Below are positions 28,901-40,900 of a stretch of DNA of 64,000 nucleotides, piece by piece. This stretch comes from Chondrilla cf. caribensis (taxonomy: Eukaryota > Porifera > Demospongiae > Chondrillida > Chondrillidae). Every line of letters begins with the position of its first letter. The stretch's first letter is position 1. The notes under the pieces were generated by a model, which was given only the letters and a program-made list of their open reading frames with translations, was not told where the DNA came from and ran no database searches. Both the position numbers and the translations under genes were made by a program. Location of the stretch: NCBI GenBank assembly GCA_964020155.1, contig OZ026551.1:2534018-2598017 (forward strand), read 5' to 3'.

Positions 28901-31900
28901 TATGTACCTCCATCATCATTGTCTGTCAACCTATGCTGTGCTCTCAATCATCAAAAAATCACTCTGCACTTGCTTGGAGAGAAGCTCAATCCTCTGTATA
29001 GATTGTATATAAAGAATGATTTCCATTCTCGCTTTAACCTGAATTGGAAAATGTCCAAATTTGTGTCAGAAACCTAAAGAATTCTCTACTTTTAGTCAAT
29101 GTTTGAACAAAAGCACATAACATGGGGTTACTTTTTCGTGATGATCAAAAATTTCAGCGAAACAAATTGTGTGTCAAAGGCCCTTCAAGCAAATGTGTAT
29201 GTATTACATTACTACATGTGTGTTACATGGTTAAGTGCATGTAATCATTATTATACAATTATATAGAAGAATACTTATAACAGATTATGATGTTCACATG
29301 TATCACAGAATCCACTGAAGGAAACATGATATTAAATGCATCATTCTGCAGGGATTGTGTATCTATTTTTCCTACAAGAGTCCCCAAGAGAAATAGATGG
29401 GAAATTTTGGCACAGAGTGTATCAAACTGATGTAAGATTTGCATAATATCAATTTTATATTATTGAAATGTTATTGCAATGTTGGTGTTCTTATGAAGAT
29501 GGTATGCATGTCATATAGATAGAAGTGACCACTTATACCTAATATTTATGTGCAGTATAACGTGTTAGATCCGTAGCCAAAACAGAATGGCTGCAGGTAA
29601 ATTACTATATTTCTGTCGTATCCTGTAGGATCGTTCCAATGTAGGAAAGAATGATTAAATCTCTTCTATTACATCATAGCTATGTTATGATCTTTGAAAT
29701 GAAAATTGTTGTGAAATTTTGTACTTTGCTTATTTAATGGAAATATTTGGCATGCCTTTGAATCAATGAAAAAGGCTCTTATTTGAAAAAACAAATGGAA
29801 TTTTTGATGGAAGATAGCTTGAAACATTTCAATATTATACTTATCTAAATCTTTCACCAAGGTGATAGTGCTTGTTGCTAGGTGCAATGATATGCTGAAT
29901 ATTTCAATCAAAAAGTGTAGTGCAAATTTCAAAAATGTCTCTAGAAGAGTCAAATCATTCTTTCCTTAATTGGACTGATCCAGGATGTAGAAAAATAGCA
30001 AGTCACAAGAAATTCACAGTATATTTGACAAACATCAGTGCACAAAATTCTCAAATTTACTAACCAATCTGTGTGCACTACGATCTAGAGAACAATACAT
30101 TGTGCTTATTCTGACATCAAGTTCGCCCAAAGGCATATTGATTATTGGATATCTCTTCCTTATTCTGCATGCCTGTTCAGATGGTGTTTTCCAAATCTGG
30201 TTTCTGGGATTATACATATAGCACAATGCTGAATTATTTCATGTTCATAATGTGGAATTTAATTCAAACTTTTTCTCTATGGAGTCACCAAAGATCACTT
30301 GAAGTTGACAGTGAATTGTTCGTGGCTAATCATTAACATCCTTCCATCATCGGTATATTACTAGATGTCATGACTAATGGTTATTCCTCATTTAGTGCCT
30401 AGTACATTTTTGGTTATTATTAATCATATTATGTATATCCTATCATGAAATATTAAACTGTAATTAAATTGCTACCAGTTATAATTCATATTATATGGTA
30501 TGTGTGAAAGATTAGCTATAGATTTCTGAAAGCGTCCACTCTAGTAGGAATACCTCGGATTTACTGCAGGAGGCGTTACTGATTATTGCAGAAGGTGATA
30601 AGGATTTCCGAGGTATATTATAGTCACATCGTCATAGTCACTTGCGTATGTATGTACATACATAATGATGATTAAGTAACGTAACTAAGTAAGATAAGCA
30701 AGATAAAAGAAAATACTGTCAATAAGTTAATGTCCTGAAAGGCCTCCTTTTTCTCAAATAACGTCGGGCATCACTTTCTGTAAATGATGCACATACCTGG
30801 AGCACATTTCAGGGGTTAACGATTTCCAAAACATCTTTATTCTCCTCTTAAGCTCCACGAAGTTCTTGGGCTTCAATGTGTCCTTAAGAAAGGTCTGCAT
30901 TGATTCCCAGACTTTCTTGATAGAGTTTTGATCCGGGCTTTCCACTGGGCTCCTCCACCAGTACACACCGTTGTCCTCGAAGAATCACTGTACATACTGA
31001 CTGGTGTGCTTCGGATCATTTTCTTGGTAAAGACGATTACCCCCTCGAAAGTACTTTTGTATAATAGAAGAAGCGAAGCAGACAGAATATCAGCATACAT
31101 AGGGAAAAATTAAATGCAATTCACTAGCCAAATGATTATTTACTCCAAACCATTCGACAGTTCACTGCTGTCTTTGTCAGTGACCGCAAGACTACACCTA
31201 GCCAATCAACCATTTTTGCATACCTTGTAGCTGTCATTATTCTGCTGAAAATGACGATATGAGTCGTTCCCCACTTCAAAATCCCTCCCCAAACGTATGC
31301 TTGCATCTGTACTTCACTTTTTTAGACTGTCCTCATTTCCTAAAGTTCTTTCTTTGATGGTTTTCCAATTAAATCAAACATTCATGTGTAAATATCAAAT
31401 TATTGAAAGTCTCAGATTCAGATAACCTCTGGCTGACCCAATTTTGTATCAACAGTAATTTGTTTCCTTCTCGAATTCCTTCACAATGTCTAGCAGTACA
31501 AAAAATCCATCCTAAGTCTTGTATAGCCCTTACAAGCATTTGTTTGGAATACTTCGTTGTTTCATGCCCAAACTTCTTCTGCAGAGCCTCCATGAGGTCC
31601 AATATGGTCAGCTCTTTTCCATAGCCTCGTCAATGAATCAATAATGTTCATTTGGGATCAACTTTGAGCGCCCACTTCTATCTTGATCCTTGTAGCCTCC
31701 TGTCTCCTTCCAACCCTTGATCCTTTATATTTCTGTGGGTGTCTTCCTAACATCAGCGAGGTGTATACCTACAATACGCTGTCTCTCAAAATTGCTTAAA
31801 GGCATTGCTAGCTGTTCTGATCACTTTGATACAGTGGAGCTACTGCAGATACTTATACCGTGTACGCTGCATACCTTTTTCTTCGAATTTCACAGATTTT

Positions 31901-34900
31901 AAAGTGTAGATTAAATCGGACTCGTTTGTAATATTCTTTTGGTGCAAAAGTATCCTTCTAAAACTATCCTGGGCACTATTATAACTGTGCATTATTTGTG
32001 AGATCAATTTTGATCGGTGTACGTATCTCGTTGCTCTTATCTATGCACTTTGTTTTTTGAAGTAGTCTCTGCCAGTTACTCGTTGAAAGTTTTAATCAAA
32101 TGGACCCAGGGAAGATGGAAGGGGACAATGTCCTGGGTCAAATGGAAAGATGTAAAGGGTCAGCTTAAGCCTGGAGAGACAGTCAAGGTAATCTGGGGAA
32201 AGTCCAAGAAGTTGCACGAAGCCATTATCCAAGAAAGTCCTTTATCACCCATTGCTCCTAATCAAGTGCCCACATCCAGGGCCATGATCGAAGATTTCAG
32301 TTTCGACCTCAGCTCACCATTCTCCATAGCACACTCCATCAAACCGGCAACTACTGTAACATAACAGTCTCTGAGTTCAGGGTAATATATAATATTAATA
32401 AGACTGGAGGAAATTAAAGATGCATGTCCTCTCAAGGGGCACGTTTGTTAGCGAGGCTGGATTCATCCAGGAAAGGCTTAAATGCTCAACTTGAGTGACT
32501 AGAAAAAAACATGGAATCCTTCCAAATCTCTTCTGGAACAACAACAGTGCCAATCATTAGTGATTGGATAATAGTTAACCCAAATGATCTTGCTCCTTTC
32601 CAAATTGCAGACAATACTGGAACAGTAACTTCACCTCCTCTACAGATGGCGCTGCAAGACATTACACTATAATTGCAGCATTCATTCAATCTTGAGGAAT
32701 ATGTTATCCCAGAGTCCACAATTTACAGCTGTTTGATTGCCTGCAAGTCACAAAGAAATTTAGTCTCGCGGTTGGCAATTCAAGTCTTCGTGGTGGAGAA
32801 AAGGACGACAAGCAACAGCTGTGGTCTCTGTGGTAAGAAAGCCTTGGATCTATCAAAGTTGAAGGCAATCCATGAAGTTGCTTTGAAGAACTGTCCCCTT
32901 GAACGACTCAAAACAATAGCGAGTGTGGAGAAGGAGATGAGAATGGCAATAGATAAAGCCTGTTGGAAAACTAAGAACCCTTCATAATTTGATGAGATGA
33001 CATTGTGAATTTCAAATAAAACATGAGCTGCCATTTTCGGAGTACGCTGTGTATATCCATAGAATACTGTACAGAAAATTTCAGTTGTCAAATGTGCAGA
33101 AAAACAGCTAATCTTTGACATGCACCGTATATGCAAATTTTACGGGTAAAATCTTGCTCTGCTTCTGAGTAGTCTCTTTCTAAATCTTTTCGAGTGATGG
33201 CATATTATAACTTGCATCTATTTCATTTCTTTTTATAGGATAGTGTCATCTCACTTTCCAATGATCGGCTTGTTTATGTGAAGAAGTGGATATGCTTGCA
33301 GTCATTATTGAAGTTACATACTGAACCGCTAACTGGAGAAAAACTGATGAAAATTTTGAATGCAAAAGCAGTTGATTGTACCTTTGTCAATGCAACGTAA
33401 GTTTATCTTATCCTGTTGGTAACTTCCTCGCACTGCTCATATTCCAAATATGAGCTAGTTAGTGTGATTAAGGAAAATGTCAACAGTTGGATTATGACCA
33501 AACTTTCAACTTTCAACCCTTTTCCACTTATAAAGAAAACCTCATAAATATAATAGTATTGTATGCAGGTATAACATATGAGATCTGAGGGCATTGACTG
33601 GAACTTTGTGGTTAAATTGTTATGTTGACAATTAAGTCCCAGGTAGTGTGGGCAAGTCACACATAATCCACATGATAATTTCAAAGGAATACAAATGTAG
33701 GAATACACAGCAATAACCGTACGTTTTTTTCCTTCCTTTGTGGATCGTCCATTATCGGGGAGATAATGATGTAACCCAATTAGTCACATGATATTCATGT
33801 GACCTATGGCTCTTGCTCTAGATCTTTTAAATGGCATTTGCCATGTCTCCCGCAATTTTGAAAAGGCTTACAGAGAGATTAGCAATCGCTTGAATGTTTT
33901 GATGATTCTCTAACTTTTTATGTGAGGGAAATTGATCCATTGATCTGAAAAGAAGTTATACCTATATAAAGTCGACATTCGCAGGTATGACATGTGAAAT
34001 CAGTGCCGAGAACAAAATGGCCACCAGAAAAATAGCCTAAACTTTTCTGCATTTTTATCCCTCCTGGATTAGTTGAATGCAGGAAAGAATGGTGTGCACA
34101 TTTCTAGAACATCACAGCTATGATTTTAATCTTTAGAAATTCTGCAATGTACGTTGTCGATGGAAATATCCAGTATACTGTAATACCTATGAAAAAGGCT
34201 TTTATCAAAAAGTGCTTTTTTAGATGTAAGGTACGAGTTTGGGTTTCTCGCTAGAAACATTTCCAATAATGACATCTAACTTTTCACCGCGGTGCTTGTT
34301 AATTTATCCCTCCAATCCTGAGATATGACTTTTTTTCTCGGTTTCCGGTAAGATGTACTAAACATAAATCGTCAACAAGCACCGCGGTGAAAAGTTAGCT
34401 TTAACCTTCTTCTATCTAGTCTTTGCGCAGGGTAGCTCTGGGTTGCAGTAATATAAAACGCTTTTGTCGAGAACAGAAGCAATGATAAATCCTGTGAACA
34501 GTCCTCCAGATCACATTACCGTCACTGTTCAGTTACATAATAATGACTACTTAATTCTGATGCCTATAATTCTTTGTACGCTGGTATCTCTACGCATATA
34601 TTATGCATAAGAATAGGTTCAAGTTATCTTAAATCTATAAAGAAAAGAAAAAAAGAGTGCAGTCTGTATTATATCGACACTTTCGTATTCGCGAATATAA
34701 AATGTTCCTATTCATCATGTGAATTGCGCGTGACTCGCCCACACATCGGTCACTAAATTGCTTACATAACACCTTAACCACGAAATTCTAGTCGACGCCC
34801 TCGAATCTCACATGTAATACCTGCGTTTTTCGTTCTAAAATAGTTTTTTTGCGTGATCAAACAAAACAGCTTGAGGTATCAAATTCCCCACATTCAAACA

Positions 34901-37900
34901 TTTACAAATCTCACTAGCTATTCAGAAGTGTTCTTAGATAGTCTCTGAGGCATTATTTAGAATTTGCAGGCAACATTTTTTGTATTGTGATGTGTCTTCT
35001 ATATGTTTTGATATAACGAATATTACAACAACAAATCTTTCAGAATATATGTCATCTTGCTAAAGACATATGTGGCAATCACGGGTAGAAAACGAATGTT
35101 ATTCAGTAGCCGACGTTTTGAGAAGATGGCGACTCAATGTTGCTTCTAAATTTCCCAGTTAATTCCTTCTTCCTTCTAATAGCTTCAATACAACTGCACA
35201 CGGTCTAAAATTTCACACAAGTCTTTTCTGGCTCTCTAGTCTACCTGAGTATGATAAATATCATGAACAGGTAGACATATCATAGAGAAAGGACACGATC
35301 AAAAGGCAGTAGTCGAGTGATGGCTGTAAATCGGTGCACTAAACTTCACATCTACGGGTATGGCTTTCATACTTTCACAGAGGCCCTTACCATGCCGGGC
35401 CACGTATATCTATTTGGGATACGTCGTTTCTTAGCGTCAAAAACAGCGACAGGCTAGATTTATCGCTGGGCGAGCTAGAAGTGCTCTCAGGTTGCCTCAG
35501 TCCTTGGAAACAAGCTTTGTACAAAGTACTGACCCATCCCAACAATACGTGCAAAAATCAATGTCACAGGATTCTCAGCGCCCTTTAGCCAGTACAAATC
35601 TCTGCAGATGAGGATTTTAACGAGTGTCCCGGCAAGGTAGGAGTTGCGTGAGCATGTACACGTTCACGTGTGCACGCGTTCCTGTGCATTGCATACCAAC
35701 ACACCGTCGTATTTGAACCTCCATAATAACACACAGAATGGACGCAAAATGCTCTTACTTGCAGAAAACCCAGAGGATACCCTTAAGTTTTCATTTATTA
35801 AAAAAATCACTTTCAACGGTCACTCACTAATGTTCGTTTTCTACCCGGGACTGCCACATATCTAAAAGTACTTCTAAAACTTAAGATTTTCTCTCAAACG
35901 TTCCTGAAATAAAATATAAGTACATAAATTCACCTGAAAATCGGCAATCACCGGAAGCCCTACAAGTACAAATGAACATGTCCCACATGTGGTTAGCAAT
36001 TTGAATTCCAAGTGAGAAAGTGAATATGATTATCATTGCTTATTTATTGTACTCCTCTTTCAAAAATGATTGTATGGGGAGTACAAATCTGAGATACAAA
36101 TATCTATTTTTATACCTCAAGCAAAGACTACCACCGAGTTCTGAAGGGATTTTGAAAACTGATCATAATATTATGTGCTATGAAATCTTATAATTATATA
36201 TCATTAGTTGTGTGACAGCATGTTTTATTTAGTTCTTTTCAAACCATGTAGGAAACTTCTATGTGAATGGAAGGAAGTTGTGTTCCGTAATAATGAAGAT
36301 GCAACGTTTCAATTATTTCACCTGCTCCTGCCTAAAGGTGCAGCAAAAGAGAAAACTGGACTTGTGGCAAAAGCGAAGCAAAGGCTATTCGATAGGAGGA
36401 GCCATTCTCGTGATGTAGCTACACTTGGTGCTTTTTCAGAGGTAGGCTCAGTCTATTGTGATCACCATGTCATTACAATCACAGAATGCTTTAATAGAAT
36501 GTGTCTCAACCCTTCTCATGCCAGTTATTTTTTTCTTAACCTTGTTACCTTGCACAAACCAGTATTGGTGAATAATTTTTGGCCTTGATACTTTCAGCTA
36601 ATCCCTTAGCTTTTTCAGCAGAGAAAGACATGTAGTCTACTTGAATGTAATTGAAGTTTAATGTTTTATTTCATTTTCTTCATGAATTTAGGTCAATGCT
36701 TTTTATTACTACGTATTAGCGTATGTATTGCCGAGCATGCATAATTAGCTAAAAATGTACTAAATCTATTGTGCAATAATACAAGTCATATAAGGTAATT
36801 AATAGGTATGTGCAAGATAACGAGTTGAATCAGAAGTAAATGTCAGTTTTTTCCAGCAGTATTGTTTTCAAGGAAGTATGTCACTCTGAGTCTTTGTGAA
36901 TGTACTATAGAGGTTATGTGCTTACATTTATTTATTGTTTGCTACCATTTACATCATTGAGTGGTAAAAAAGTACTTGATTTGTCAATTGTATGGAATGT
37001 GAAATTCACTCCTAGCACTTCTAAAGGTCTCTAAAAATGGAAAGTTGGATGTACACAAATGGAATTTCAATGATTTATATGTGTACCAGTTCTTACACAT
37101 TTATGGGCAACTAAAGGCAACAAAATATAATTACAGTCAGTTCACATGTAAGTCCAAAATTTTCATAATCCACCTACTGAGGAAGTCGCATACGATGTTT
37201 TAAGACAGTTGTGAAAGTCATTGTAGAAATATGGCCCATTAAGAATTATGTATTGACTTCAGCATTCAATACAGTATAATTCTAAACTTTGCATATTAGT
37301 CAGAAACTTATATACCACGTGACATTAGTATGTTGTAATTCTGTATTCTCAGAGACTTCAGAAGTATCAGAGGTTGATGTTGAGAGCATACTACTATTGC
37401 AAAGATTGGTTAAAGGCGTAAAACGAGCTCTTTCATTCAACTTATCAGTACCATTTTTGGCTGAACTGAATATAGTTGAAAATTGAGAAAAACTACTTAT
37501 AGTATATTTGACGCCTTTTCTAGATGCCTAAATGTAAAATGTAATTTTGATGTGATTTAAGAGTGATTTCTTGTTCTAGAATAACTTTAAGTGTCACTGC
37601 CTGACAGTGGACTTTGACGTCCATTTCTCGAAAATGTTATATTATCCTAATCTGCGAATTCTATCAGCGGTGCTCACATATTGTGAATGTGAGAACAAAC
37701 ATAGTTATGGCTTTTCCACAAGCCTCCATATAATTGCAAACCCTGAAACCATAACTGATTTGCGCAATTAAAAATTGCATTCAAAATCTGTTGCGGATTA
37801 CATAAGTTCTTCTTTCAGGTCCATATTTGCTTAAAATCTCCTGTAGATTATAAGGTGAGCATTGGTAGCTATCTACCTACGCATGTGAACATCTTCGAAC

Positions 37901-40900
37901 ATTTCGCACTGTTTATGCAGCAATTCTATGACTTCTTGAGCTGAGAATGATGTGCTTTCAGGAGATAGATAATTGAGCATATTTTTTCAAAGATATACCA
38001 TCATGACACTTTCAGGAACTATTCTACTAATAGTGTAGACTATAATTCTAAAATGAAATAAACACAGTTTACAAAACGCAGAACTATTATGTCACCGTAC
38101 ATGCAAAAAGTGTCATATTCGCGGTACGTAAACATTGAGTCATAAATTTTCCTACACTTTCTTCGAATTATAAGTTAAAATAGTTCAAAATGCATTTATC
38201 TAACTTTTGGTGGTGTGAGAGTCATGAATTGGATCTTTTTGTGCGAATAATTTGTATTTTTGAAATGCATACTAATGGAAAAATGCCTTCTTGAGAATGG
38301 TATGAAGCTATAAGAATGTAATCTAGAGCTCACTTTGACACACTGTACGTGTCATGCTATTATATGGGATCATGCATGTAAGAAAATGAAAGTTTCTTGT
38401 TTTCTTTAATACCTACTCTCAAAGTCATCTATTTTCAAGTGCCATAACCTTAGGAACGGAAACAGATATGAAGTAACCGCTTGTACTATTCAACTTAGCT
38501 AGGTCCAAGATTGACTGATATCAAAAACATGATTTCTGTCAGATGTGCAAATATGACCCTTTTTGCATGGACCGTCACATATTTGGACCTCTGCTGACAG
38601 AGCACACAGCACTTGCATTTTTTCTCACATCTACTCGCATATAGTGTATTTCAGTTAAACTATCCTTTATGTGATACATATTATTGCACTTACTAACATG
38701 ACTAAAATTAACATACTTACATATACTGGATTCCCATGCTGTAAATTAGAAATCTGCTCTTTATTTCGAACAAACCTTCTACAGCGAGTTACATTTCCAA
38801 TCAATCGCATGGAAGGATTTGTATGACGTCATAATGCATCAGAAAGGTTTCGTATTGATTTCCACTGAAACTGCATATGGCTTCAGTATTATAGTTTATT
38901 CAGTGCTTTTGTTTTTTTGGCCAAGGTAAAACTGTTTTAAACAAGTGAAAGTAGTTTTGTGGAGCTTTATTGCTTTGAATAGGTTATATATTGCCATGCC
39001 AAGATACTGAAATTGCATTTGAAAGTAGAGCCTGAATGTATACCTATTGAAAAGACATTGGATTCATGAAAAATGTCATGAAACATTTATATCGTTACCA
39101 ATTATGCAAGGAATAGCCCTTCATTATATTTGGCATATATTTGGAGTTAAAAGGAATAGAACATCTGCTAGTTGAATAATGAATCTGCTCTCAGACTGAT
39201 AATAAAGTGAATACATAGACCAGAAACACAGATTTTTACAATGTTATGGTCGTATTGTAGTTGTTGTTATGGTAACACTGGAATAACTATAGTTATGTGT
39301 GATGATGACATTGAATTCAAAATCTGTGATTGGCAGAAACTTTAACCAATATTTGTTAACTCATCTTGCACCATAAGAAACCAAAAAGTGGCTATCAGAA
39401 GTGCTCTGTGTACGTTAAGATTTAATACCAAATCCTGCCTCAGCATGACAATTCTTTTTACGCTCTATCGATTTTATCTTCAACTTTGTTGTATTGCAAG
39501 TTTTATTAATTCCTTCTCCAAATGCTACAAATTACTAGCACATGTGACACATCCATTATTTTCAAATGAAAATTTGTCTCATTTGCTGACAAAACTGTAA
39601 ACTATAGTCCTGAAAACTAGCATGTTGAGCTTTTACTGTCATCTAGTCTGCCCATACAGATTATTGAGCAGTCCTTCCTCTTGTATTCCTATTCAGATGG
39701 TGTTTTCCGAACACCATCTGAACCATGGTTGAGGTCTCTCTTTCTTCAAGTGAATCTTGTTGATATACCTATGCAAAACATTCCACTGATACAGTACAGG
39801 TAGGTTTAAAATGTTTAAAATCCACCTCGTAGAGCTTTAAGAATGACAACAGCTAGTCCGCTAAGCATTGAACATCATGATCATGAACAATACAGGGAAA
39901 TTATAACTAAACCATGAAATGTAATGCATTTCTTGTACTATGAGAACCCCTTTGCTGCATTCACAAAGATTTCAATTTCTGACTGCAAAGTTTATTTAGT
40001 GAGTGTATATTTATTTGTGTACTCCTGGATTTCATATTGCAAGGTGCCAACTTTTACACATGTATAGAAAGGTCCTTTCTTGTACTATGCATTAATGCCT
40101 ACAATACTAGGGCACATATTGCGTAAGGTAAAGGATGTGTTAAGAATAGCTTGTCAATGAGTAACTCATTTCAATGTGTGCAAATTACATATTTTGTGCT
40201 TATCTAGCAGTTTACAGAGAGATGTACACTGATCATGCATCATGGGTTATATTTTACACAATTTTGATAGTCATAATGCTATCTTTAAGCTATACAATGT
40301 TGATGCAAATTAGCTCTCTTGATTCTAGGGACTTTCTTTAATATCAACTGCCATGAAATGCAATTCAAGTTTGACTGAAGGTTCCAGTTTGAAGAGAAAA
40401 GCTGAAGAATTTGCACAATTTATGGCTAGACATTTGGATTTCATGAAGCCCGATGAACCTGAATCTTTCTACAGAGAGTGCAAGCAGGTGTTCGGTGAAA
40501 AACTTGATATAACATCAGTGGAGGAAACTGTAAGTAATTTGGAGGCGAGTCACAAGTAGCCACATGACAATCATGGTTCTTTCAGACCATTACGACAGCA
40601 TTAGCAAATCGAAACTGTGAAAAAAGTAATATTGTAACATGTTGTAAATTGCACCAATAGGTAGGTATTGGATAGCAAATTACCTCATGGATGAGCATTG
40701 GCGGTTCCAGTGTCGTTGAGTAACAATGACATAATGCATAACTCGTGACATACACATGAATTGGATATATATCCAATAGAGTTTCGAGTGTGGTAGATTT
40801 TATTGGCATTCTGGTGGGGTTTGTGGAAGGTTAAAAGCTGTCACCACTGTAAAAATGTTCTTACGAAGAAAATCTAATATTTCGCCAATAGAGCAGTTTG

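Larger units (their letters stand above)
30494..33131. mobile_element. Large Tc1-type transposon apparently carrying a BEN-domain gene
   Basis: The left end tatggtatgtgtgaaagatt continues agcta; the right end agctaatctttgacatgc continues accgta. These are inverted copies, and TA follows at both edges. Between them lie a degraded Tc1 transposase on the minus strand and, divergent to it, a BEN-domain reading frame on the plus strand. The other Tc1 copy (ending 56610) has the same terminal sequence on its transposase side. Confidence 0.6.

Noticed and set aside
31403..31902. Plus-strand open frames in the Tc1 region
   Set aside because: They are antisense to the decayed transposase.
37353..37408. 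Exon candidate reading RLQKYQRLMLRAYYYC
   Set aside because: Neither available donor leaves the right phase for exon 39660, while exon 36441 joins 39660 directly in phase.
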